From Asterias rubens (taxonomy: Eukaryota; Echinodermata; Asteroidea; Forcipulatida; Asteriidae), in the NCBI RefSeq assembly GCF_902459465.1, contig NC_047066.1, positions 7,567,047 to 7,631,046 on the forward strand: DNA of 64,000 nt, in the 5' to 3' direction. The translations under genes were made by a program, and so were the position numbers. Below, piece after piece: positions 22,101 through 34,100 of the stretch. Under the pieces are notes generated by a model. It searched no databases and was not told the DNA's origin. It saw nothing but the letters and a program-made list of their open reading frames with translations. How positions within the stretch are numbered: position 1 is the first letter of the stretch; each line of letters starts with the position of its first letter.

Positions 22101-25100
22101 ATATCCTCGACACATGTTATGTGGCCAAAGGTAGGCCAGACACGAATGACAGTCTCAATCAAGAATTTTCTAGTAGTTACTCATGGGCTCACTTTCACAA
22201 TCTATTAAAGATACATCTTAAGATAAGTAGTCAATATGACCAGAGTAATTTATATTGTGACATCACACTTTACTTATCCATTAAGATTGATTCACATTTA
22301 AGATCAATCTAAAGCTCTTTGAAATTGGCTCCTTGGACCTTGCCTAGATAAGAAACTTCATCGATCAAAATGTAAAAATCCAGCATTTATCTTCCATAGT
22401 CTGCAGGCGCTTGATCGTGAATGGTGAACGTCAAGATGAGGAGAGTTACGGCGGCCGGCGCAGGACTCAGACACTGAGGATGCTTGCGACTATGAATCCC
22501 AGCCAATCACTGACCATCAGAGCTCTCACAGTATGTATTAATATCATTTTCATTCTATCACAGCATGCAAAGGAAAGATTACTTTTTCCTTTGTGCCGAA
22601 GGACATCCGTAAGCAAGGGTGCTTTCTATGTGAACTGGAAACACCGGGGTTAATCCCCAATCTTCCCATGAAATTTGTGTGTCAAATCAGCCAAAAATCT
22701 GACATCTAATCTTAAAGCGAGATGCTTTTGTTCCCTAACCTATGGACAGACAACCATGTTACAACCAAGGTGCGGTAACATGAATGCAGGACAAATGAAG
22801 CAGACAAGACAAGTGTGAGACAAGGCCGATAGCTTACAAATTACACCTTAGTTGATGAGTGTGATTAAGTTTTTAACAGAGACAGAGTGTATTATGGAAA
22901 ATTGTAAATTTCAAATGTAACAAATGTTTTTTGCTCATTCATAGGTGGAACAGTGTAAGTTGCCGGGCCTCGCCGTGGCGCTGTCCCTGGACCACAACAC
23001 AACCAACCAATCAGACAGCAGACTGAGTGAGGTCATCGGCTTTGTCAGTGGCCTGCTTCTCGGCAGCAACTCCGCCGTCCGCAACTGGTTTGCGCACTTT
23101 GTCCGCAACGGGCAGAAGGTCCGTTTTTGTGCAAACTTTCTTGGTTTTAAAATTCTCTCAATTTTTAATGATAGATGCACTATGCCAGCCTGCATTATGC
23201 TGTCATGTGGTGAATGCATCCACACAGTACACAGTCAACCCTCTTACTGTCTTGCCATTCAATACCACCGACTGTGATTTTGAATGATAGATTCACTTTG
23301 CCAGTCTGCAATATGATATCATGTGGTGAATACATCTACACTGTGTACACAGTCAACCCTCTTACTGTCTTGCCATTCAACACCACCGACTGTGATTTTG
23401 AATGATAGATTCACTTTGCCAGTCTGCAATATGATATCATGTGGTGAATGCATCTACACTGTGTACACAGTCAACCCTCTTACTGTCTTGCCATTCAACA
23501 TCACAGACTGTGATTTTGAATGATAGAATCACTTTGCCAGTCTGCAATATGATATCATGTGGTGAATGCATCTACACTATGTACACAGTCAACCCTCTTA
23601 CTGTCTTGCCATTCAACACCACCGACTGTGATTTTGAATGATAGATTCACTTTGCCAGTCTGCAATATGATATCATGTGGTGAATGCATCTACACTGTGT
23701 ACACAGTCAACCCTCTTACTGTGTGCAGGCAGTTTTGTGCACAGTTGTGCCGCCATGGACAGTCGGGGCAGTCCAATGGTCAGTTCGGTAAGAGTGGGAG
23801 ATATAAAAGGGTTTTAAAGATTCCAATGAAATCCAAACTTTTGATGTTCCCTTTGAAGATTTGTAAAGAACTCAAATTCATGTGTTATAACAAGTTTTAT
23901 TGAGAAAAACTGTTATTCGTTTATTTGTTACACAAATCCATACCAATTTGTTATGTTCAGGATCATGTCATTTTGTCAAGGGTGGTTTTTTTGTATAACT
24001 CTTGTGACCCCAGAACAAGGGGGAGTCGACCTCTTCCATTCTCCATGCGCTTCGAACACACCTTCTCGAACAGCTCACATCCCTCTGCCCCTCCGAAGAG
24101 TTTCACGGTAACCTCCCCGAGAGACAAGTGGTACAGGCCAGTGCTGTGATGAGGCTCTACTGTTCGCTGAAGGGAATTGCTGGTCTCAAGTAAGTTGGTT
24201 ATACGCTGGAACTTTGGTTAAAGGTGCAGACTGTCCTTTCAAATCTTGGATTGTTGCAGATTTTCTAAATCTTGTAAAAATATGCCCGGGCAGGCCAGGA
24301 ATTTAATCTTTTAGAGGGCAAGGCCATTTTCATTTAGCAAAAGGCATTTCTACTGAAAATCTGAAAGTCTTTAGGAATCTTTTAAAGGAGGCACCAAGGC
24401 CAAGACCAGGGTAATTGGGGCCAAGGCCTCCGTGTTACTCCAGGCCAGCCAGTGGTTTTTGGAATCTTTAGGGATTTATTTATTGGTGTATCTGCTTCCA
24501 AGTGTTCTCTATAGAATCAAAAAGCCACCACATGGGGACAAAAAAACACTCTTTGTAGTTGAACCATGGAAATAGAACCAAGGGTGAGAGTCATTGCTGA
24601 CGAAAAAGTCTGAAACTTGAATTCTAACCTTAGAAGTTGCATTAAGTACCAATTAAGTTGGTTGTTCATTGGACAATCATGTGCGCCAAATGTACAAATC
24701 TGTGCATTTTTACTTTGTATCATCCTTTGTTTACCTCTAAGGAGGCAGCTACATGATGTCAATGCATAAGGTCTATTCTGTTCTTGATCTGGATGAGTAT
24801 TCTCAACGCTATACTTAGAGCCTAACGAGAAGAAAAGATGGTGAAGAAATTTCAGTTGTAGATGTGGTAGGAAAACCTCAGAGAATTATTCCAGGATAAA
24901 CCCATGCAGTCAAGTGGGGAATGAAAACCCAATCCACATAGTGGCCCCCGGTAGGATTCGAACCGGGGTCCCAGAGGTGGAAGGTGGAAGGCGAGGCAAG
25001 ACACCACTACTCCAACCTGACCGCCTACCATAGCTAGCACTCCTCCCACAAGAAATGTATTCATTGTTCAAACTGTCCTGACCACATCAATGGCTCTTCT

Positions 25101-28100
25101 CATAGCCAACACTCCTCCCATAAAAAAGTTTGTTGGTAATAATTACTTTCAATAATCTTTTGCACCAGGTTCAGCGATGAGGAGGCACAGCAGCTGTTAC
25201 GTCTACTGAGTAGCCACCCTCCGTCCACCCCGTCCGGCATCAGGTTCATCTGTCTCGGACTGTGCATGCTGATTGCTTGCCCATCTCTCATCAGGCATTT
25301 CAAGTAAGCAAACACATTTTTTTCTACATTTGGGTGTGGTGATTAAATTTGGGTGTGGTGTAGTGCCGTTTGGTTTGGTTTATATTGTCCGTGAAAAGGA
25401 GCTAAGCACAACTAAATGATTGTTTACCAAAGTATGGTCGACAGCCAAAATACTATGTAACAAATACCTGTATCGTGCTCATTTTTGCTTAACAGCAAAT
25501 TGTTCAGCCATTTTCTTTTACTGATTCTTTATTCGCATCAGCTACTGACACACATTAGTAAACTACAAAAAGTACATCAAGGTTAAAATTGAAAACATAC
25601 TTTTTTTTTTATATAACAGCACCAACAAATTACAGTTGCTTCTTTGATTAGTATAGTGCAAAATTAATATAAATTCAAATACTTTGCAATGAATGTTTAA
25701 AGAAAAAGTTTTTCCCCTTCCCACATTGAAATATTTTAAATTTACAGAAATATCTAATTTGGTTTCTGATTTTCCTGGTTATATTTGTTCCATAGCCAAG
25801 ACGATGAAGCAGTGGTTATTCAATGGCTAAACTGGCTGGTCAAGGAAGGGTCTCGCTTCGAAAGGTAATGCCCCAAACTAATATTATACCTTGGTGTTAA
25901 AAACAAGGGGGACTTCCAGGCGAGGTCTGTGGTAGCACCATGTGTAGATATCTTTTGAGTAGTTGTGGATTCAGAAAAGAAACGATGGGTGAAAAGAAAA
26001 TGGAGAGATGACATAAGATATTATACAGGAACAGCAAGGACAAGAACAGCAAGGCATAGAGATGAATGGAATAGCCATCCAAGACAGGATTCAAACAGTG
26101 TGGTTTCAAAACCCTAGCCGAGTGATTTGCATGTGGATTCTTTCCCCACAGAACTCAGGAAAATACTGAGTGTACAGTGCTACTGTTCACATCGGTGTAT
26201 GGGTATAAATCAATTATTTTCTTTATCCTCGATGCAAAACTAACATCTATCAACACATACGATTCGTTTTGCCTCTAGCCACCAGATTAGCTCGGTGGTC
26301 TAGTGGTAAGACATCTTTATCACCTATGCAAAACTACGATCTATTTTTCATTTTGATTTTGGGGGTTGAACAAAGAATTGAGTATTTTCATTTTTGTTAT
26401 GTTACAGGGAGAGTGGGATAAGTGCTTCATTTAGTGAGATGCTGTTACTGATGGCTAGTCACTTCCACTCCAATCAGGTTCATGCTATCATTGATTTAGT
26501 CTGTTCCACACTAGGAATGAAGGTAAGGGACATATCTTTTTTCAAAGGGATTTTTCAAAGTTATCATACAAGCGCGAGTGGAATACTAAAGAATGTTGTG
26601 CTTCTGCGTCCCGTATCCAGCCTCAATTAGTCGGCATCATCATTCTCAGAATCCATCATTGGGGATGTAGTCTCCCAACACATTTAGTCGACCTCAAAAA
26701 TTTCAGAGCGTTATTTCATGACAAACAGCATGCATGCGCAAACTTTAGCATATAGTTTTTGCACTGACCAGATGCGGAGCGTGACGCATTGACACTCACA
26801 ATCTGGGAGTAGGTAATGGCTTATTATCACACTCCGGTTCAAGCATCTGATTGGAGGTTTAGGGCGTACTGGAAGATAAACCGCATTATGAGTGTTTGGA
26901 AGAGTACATTAGTTGTGAGCCTCTAAAGGCTGGATGTGTGTGTGTTATAACTGTTTCTATATTTATTGAGACAACTTCCTGAAAACAATTTTTTCAATAA
27001 GTCTGGATGGTACAGTTATTAAAAAGGTTATGTTTTTATTTATGTTGATAGATTCCGATCAGACCAAACTCATTGGCCAGGGTGAGGCTACTGTTCATGC
27101 AAGAGGTCTTCACAGAACAGGTATCAGTTTTATTTGGACAGTTGCGCATTTGCATTTATTTCCCTTATTGGTTAATTGTGACTTCCTTTTTGACTGTTTC
27201 TACTCACTCCAATAGGAACTACAGGCATGTTTTTTGTTCCTACTCCAATCTGATTTTCTAACTTGCCTAAAGCCTTTTATTAGGCATCTGGAAGCACATC
27301 TCTTGCAACTTCGATGACCAATTGAGTCAAAATTTTCCCAGATTTGTAATTGTCTGCATACGTTGGGATACACCAAGTGAGAACACTGGTCTTTGACAAA
27401 TTACCAAAGGTGTCCAGTGCCTTTACATGTAAGTGTATCGTAAACTGGATGTAAATTTGTTCACTGAATATTCAAGCTAAATCACTTTACTCTCCTTTCA
27501 GGTTGTAACCGCCCATGCCGTCACTGTGGCCGTGACCCCTGACCTTAGCGGATCCATCTCAGGCTATCTACCTATTCACTGTGTGTACAATCTTCTACAG
27601 AGCAAGGCCTTTGCAAAACACAAAGTACCAATCAAGGTAAACGACCAAAAATGTCTTCAAGACACAGATGATTACATCTGAGATTTGTGGAATTTGGGAG
27701 GATTTTTTTTTTGGGGGGGGGGGCTCAATCTCAGAGAGCTGTTAGCAGAAGTGCTGAATAGATTGATGCGGTGAGCAAAGCTGAGCTGGAAATCGCAAGA
27801 AGTTTTTGACTGGTAAACTGTTTCTTTCAAGTTTGTGCATAGATGGTTATCTTTTTTTCTTCTTTTTTCTCTATGAGGCACTTTCTTGTGCCTTAAAGGC
27901 AGTGGACACAATTGGTAATTACTCAAAATAGTTATTAGCAGTAAACCTTACTTGGTAACGGTGAATGGGGAGCTGTTGATAGTATAAAACATTGTGAGAA
28001 ACGGCTTCCTCTGAATTAGCGTAGTTTTCAAGAAAGAAGGAATTTTCCACGAACTTGATTTTGAGACCTCAGAATTAGTTTTTGAGGTCTCGAAATCAAG

Positions 28101-31100
28101 CATATGAAAGCCACAACTTCGTGGGACAAGGGTGTTTTTTCTTCCATTATTATCTCGCAACTTTGATGACCATTTGAGTTCAAATTTTCACAGGTTTGTT
28201 ATTTTGTGCATATGTTCAGATACACCAAGTGAAAATACTTGTCTTTGACGACTATTAAGGGTGTCCATTGTCTTAAAAAAAAAAGAAGATTTTTACCAAT
28301 GTGAACCAATTTAGTAAGGTATGTAGTGAAACAATATATGTAAAATGTCTCTTGAAGCTACATTTCATGAATACGTGTCATTGCCACTTTCATTCCAGGA
28401 CTGGATCTTCAAACAGATCTGCCACAGTGCCCCTCCCCTCCACTCACTCTTTCCACCCCTCTTAGAGGCCTACGTCTCCTCAGTGGTAGTGTCCACCCAG
28501 CAGTTTCGGATCGAACCACTCACCAAGAGGGAGATCCTATCCGTGTACCAGACATCCAACGTGTCGTTACTGAGGGCGTCGGTGTGTCAGGAGGGGGGTC
28601 TGAGGACGGAAGGGAAGTCGGGATTGACGGCCCAGCTGTTGATGTTGTATTACTTATTGCTGTATGAGGACTGTGTGCTGAGCAATATGAAGATCCTGGG
28701 TAAGTATGCACTGCTAACTGGCCTTAACGGCCAAGCCTACCCTTGTTTTCAATGTCACTTCTATCCTAGCTTAAAAGCTCAAGCATGCCCTGGTTTAAGG
28801 TACAGCTAATAATAATAATAATAATAATATATTTATTCCGTGCACATATCTAATAAAGACACCCAAGGCACACGTAGAAAATTAATGTAAGCAATTAATA
28901 GAAAACTTGACCCTGATTTAGAAAGAACGTTTAAATGCAATGTATGTCTTTAAACTGAACTTGAAGCACTGAAGGGATGTAGATGTGAAAAGATCTATTG
29001 GGAGAATGTGCCAAACTCATGGAGCAGCCACGCAGAATGACCTGCTACCCTAGATTGAAAGGTCAAGCTTACCCTGGTTTTCAATGTAACTTCTACCCTA
29101 GCTTAAAGATCGAGCCTACCCTGTTGTTGAGGGTGAAACCTAGCCTGATATTCAAAGTCACTTCTACCCTAGCTTAAAAGGTCAAACCTACCTTGGTTTT
29201 AAAGGTAAAGCTACCCTGTGTTTGAGGCTCAAGCCTACCCTGCTTTTAAGGGTCATTATACAATGTAACTCTCTCATCTCTTTAGTGATGAACAATCAGC
29301 GCCCCCAATCCTACTCCAACAAGCTGACATCTCAGATGCCCATCAAGTACCTCCTGCATGAAGCTCAACGCCAGCAGCCAGCCTACGCCGGTCTCTACCC
29401 ATCCCTCCTGCGCCTCCTGGCCACCCACTACCCTCATCTGTGCCTTGTGGAGGACTGGCTGGGAGAGGAGCTGACTGAAGAAGAGATGGGCGTGAGGAAG
29501 AAGAGGAAGATGGGCGGGGCTGATGGGGAGACGGGCACTGCCAAGTGCACACCACAACGTCTTCAAAATGGTAAAGCGTCTCCACTTGTTCTTACTTTAA
29601 TGTGATATCCCGTTATTTGTTTGTATATTGCAGGCTGGCCTAGTTTATTTATCATGCAAAACCAAAGGGGATGATATCAAATGGTCAAACAGTAGGAAGG
29701 TTGACTGTGTACTGTGTGGGTGCATTCATCACATGCTATCATATTGCAGGCTGGCATAGAACATCTTTCATTAAAAAACCACAGTGGATGATATTGAACA
29801 GTCGGACAGTAGGAGGGTTAATGTAATAGTTGCATCATTGCAGTTTTGGGTTACATTGAAGAGATTAAAAAATGCATGGTACAGCGCAAAAAATTAAAAT
29901 GAAAAATCAATGCAGCAACAACTTAGACATGCTAAAAACGTACTTCAAAAATTGTGAGTAATGAAAAGAAAGAAATAACAGAGGAAGAAAATGTGGAATT
30001 TTAAATTTCTGCAAAGGGGGTTGAGCTATAAGTCTCAGTCATAATTGAATTTGTTTCATAACAATCGTCAATAATATCAATGTTGTCTTTCCTTCGCCCA
30101 GCCTTGAAACATGCTGTGGATGACCCATCAGAGTCCCTCATCCTACTGCGACACCTCTGCCGTCTAGAGCCTCATCACCTGATGGACTTTGCCGAGGTAC
30201 TCGTGGCTAGCCTCCCTGGCCAGCTGGAGGAGGGAGTACCTCTTCAGGTGACCTCCCTGGCTGTTAAACTCTGGCGGATGCTCAACACAGTCATGCTCAG
30301 AAGGTACGGAAAATTGAGTCTAGTCTGCTTTGTTTTTTATTAGAGATCACGTCTCCAAGGTAAACTAAACTGTCGCCAGGGGCACGGTGCCACTTACTCC
30401 TGTGGCTGAAATAGGATAATCCTCTTCACAGTCTGTATCCAATAGGAGCTTGGCTGGAAGAGCAGAATGCACCATCATCCCAACTTTTTACTAAGCGTAG
30501 AAAACATCACGGTACCACTTACTCCTGAGGCTGAAATAGGCTTGTCCTCTTCACAGTCTGTATCCAATAGGAGCTTGGCTGGAAGAGCAGAAATCACACC
30601 ACCCTACCAACGTTTTACTAAGCGTAGAAAACATCTTGCTTGGGATAAAAAGGTTGCCAGACAATAGCAATACTAACAGCAGAAACGTTATTAGCAATAT
30701 GATCTGCCTGAGCAGCTCCGCATCTTAGAAATCTTCAGAGTTGTCAACTTTAAAGTCATTTGTGAGGTAACTAATTTGACTTTGTTTCTGACAATTTTCT
30801 TCTCAGGTTGCGTGTGATGACTGTAAACGCCCTCGTGTGTACAACCCCTGTCGTTGCGTTCACTGAGGAGGACATAACGCTGGACCCTCTCATTGTACTC
30901 AGATGTGACCTCAGAGTCTTCAGGTGAGTTATTCAGTGATGAATTATTCATTACATTCTTGCACAAGAGAAGTGTACAAATCTTTGATAAGAAAGGAAGA
31001 ATGTGCATATTGGGGTGGCATGATTGGCTTGTGCGTAAAGCGCTCGCCTCTCACCAAGGTGATCCCGGTTCGATTCCCGGTCGGGGCCATATGTGAGTTG

Positions 31101-34100
31101 AGTTGTGCGTTGGTTCTCTGCTGTGCCACGAGGGTTTTCCAGACTATCCGGTTTTCCTCCCTCAGGAAAAAATCAAACACTTTCGATCTTGGCTGTGCTC
31201 CGTGGTCATAATGGGTTGATGTGGCTGGCAGCTGAATGCGCCCTTGCATGCCTGCTTCTCGAACACGTTGTAGCCGCGTCCTTCGCAATTCAGCTCTTAG
31301 CTGCGAGTAAGGATGATTAGCCCACCAAATTATTATTATAATTTATTATAGTATTTAAGCTTGCCTTTTGTTACTTGGTGTTCTAGTGGCCTGGACAATT
31401 TTAATAATACTTGGTTCTTATATTGCTCTTTTTCACACCCCTAGAGGCAAATCAAAGCGATCAGTATTATTTTGAAGTATGAGACCTACTCCTTAAAGTA
31501 CCATGTAATGGTTTGTAAGGTTCTGTGGCGCAATATGCAGCCTATCAAACCAGGAACACCGGGCGAACCCGTCTCTTTTCGATAGTGCATTAGTTTTTTT
31601 TACGTGGGTTACACAACACACACAGGACCAACCGCTTTACGTCCCATTTGAAGGACGAAGCAATGGTTAAGTGTCTTGCTTAGGAACACAGGTGTCAGGA
31701 CTGGGAATTGAACCCATACTCTGCTGATCAAAAATACCGGAGTTTGAGTCCGGTGCTCTTCACCGCAAAACCACGACACGCCACAATTGTTCACTTTGTG
31801 TGACTTCTGAATGTTCCATAATTTGATTGGACACGACTTCTGCCTCTCTTCAAACAGGTGTCCACCAATACTAGACATTGTGATGCAGATGCTGACCGCC
31901 TACCTGGCTGCCTCTAGGGCCTTCTTGACCTCCCATCTACAGTCAAGTCCGAGCATCATCAGGAGGCCCGAGCAGGGGCTGACCCCGCTGCCGACAAAGC
32001 CTGAGCGGGAAGAGTTGAAGAATGCTCTAATCTCGGCCCAGGAGAGCACCGCTGTGCAACTGCTTCTGGAGATATGCCTCCCGTTTGAGAATGAAAAGGT
32101 ACGGTGGTAGGAATTTACTTTTAATTATGTTAATCTAGTACAGCCTATTCGTGATTATGCAAAACTTTCTCCCCAAACTGATGTGTCTTGTGATAAAAAT
32201 TACTGTGTAAGTCTGATTGATAAAACAAGGAAGCTAGTAAAATAAGTGCATGATGAGCTTTCGTAGTTACATCTACTACATCAGATGCACTGAAGGGGAC
32301 AGGCCACCAGTGCTTCCCAACCACTGGAAAAGGTACTTTACTAAATGCTGTCATTACATGTGATATATACACATGTGATATATATTCTCTGTAACTTTCT
32401 TGTACTTTTAGTCGTTAAGTTCTACTACTATCTTCCTTGATGTATATTATGTAATCCCAAGGCTTCTCAAGTTGAAACCGAACCTAAAAAATGTCACTTT
32501 CTAGAGCAGATTTTGAACTTGTTGGATAACTGGGCTTGTCTGATGAAATGAACTCATTGCCAGTCCATAGTGTACAATATGACGCTCACTCCTTTGATTT
32601 TGTTATCTGGCTGGTCATTTTTTTTTTAGAAAGTAGAGAGTAAACTCAGTGCCCTACGTGAGGTCCAGTGTCAAGTCTGTTCCCAGCTCCATCAGATGTT
32701 TATTATCGACCCTAACCTTGCCAAGCTTATTCACTTCCAGGTAGGTTGCTATCTTCTTTTTATTCTGATTTTTCACTTTTATTTTTCTTTGGTGACAGAA
32801 TTATTTTCTTGTTTAACTCGAGGTAAGGTTTTATGAGCAGAATGCAAATTTCACACCAATTGTTTAATTTTTTTTCGGTGACAGAATTATTTTTTCTTGT
32901 AACTCGAGCTAAGAATTCAATGAACAGATTGCAAACTTCAGATTAATAAAAAAAAAATAAAACAAATTACAAAACCCCACTCTTTTACATGCATTACACA
33001 CCATACAGGACCTACGCCTTCTTATCCCGTCCAAAGTACAAAGCACTGATGGTTAAGTATCTTGCTCGAGACTGGGAAGCTAACCCACAGAAACACGAGA
33101 GCTTGACCATGCTAGCCCGACCATGGCATGTCACATGTGTGTGCTGCTGTCAAACAAGTTTTACATCATCATGCTTTCACAGATGCTTCGCTGTGAACTT
33201 TGCAGCAGGTTGCAAAATTCGCAGTGAGATACTTCAGACTTGAAGACTTGAGATACTTCAGACAAATTGGTTTAGCATAGTTAGCTAAGCAATGTTAAAT
33301 TATCTCCTCACCTTCACAAAGCTACAATCAATCCAATCTTAGTTACATATACCACTGAACAATTCATTCAAAGTTTTCTTTTCTGAGAGTCCTTGACTTC
33401 ACAACTAGAATAAGTGAAATGAAATGAAAGAGATAATGATGTTGTTGATTGATTTTTTGCTAGGGTTATCCGAGTGAGCTGCTCCCAATCACCGTAGCTG
33501 GCATCCCGTCCATGCACATCTGTCTGGACTTCATCCCGGAACTCCTCAGCCAACCACAGACAGACAAACAGGTAGGGCAATTTCTAGTTATTAGTTGCAT
33601 TTGTTTTCTTTTAAAGTGGATTTCAGATGCCATTCATTAGGGTATACTAATGTGTTACTTCAAAAATACTAAAGAGAAATTTTATCAAGCTGTATTTTTA
33701 TTTTCAAGAATTTTTTACAAAAAGAATTTTCAGAACATTTATTTTATATTAAAATATTTCGTTACAATTTTCAATGTGACACAAATACATTTTAGGTTCG
33801 CATTTGGCAGCTGGCAACTTTTTTCTTTTAAATTTCGAATAGGGCATCTTTCTTCATCAAGGTCTTGTTTATTCATTCGCAGATTTTCGCAATAGAGCTG
33901 GTATCCCATCTCTGCCTTCAGTTTGCTCTGCCTAAGTCCCTGAGTGTCGCCAGGCTAGCCGTCAATGTCATGTCAACTCTACTGACCGGTACGCTTAAAA
34001 ACATTACATCATCAGGTTTTTTTTTTCTTCAGACAAAACTTGTTGTTTCTGCCAGTGTTGACCCAATTTACCTGACGTCATCATCACAAAAAAATTACCT

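Noticed and set aside
23729-23788. Possible extra INTS2 exon (FCAQLCRHGQSG...) with AG before and GTAAGA after
   Set aside because: It would break the frame to exon 24014. Joining 23118 directly to 24014 gives RNGQKNKGESTSS, matching the family without a gap.
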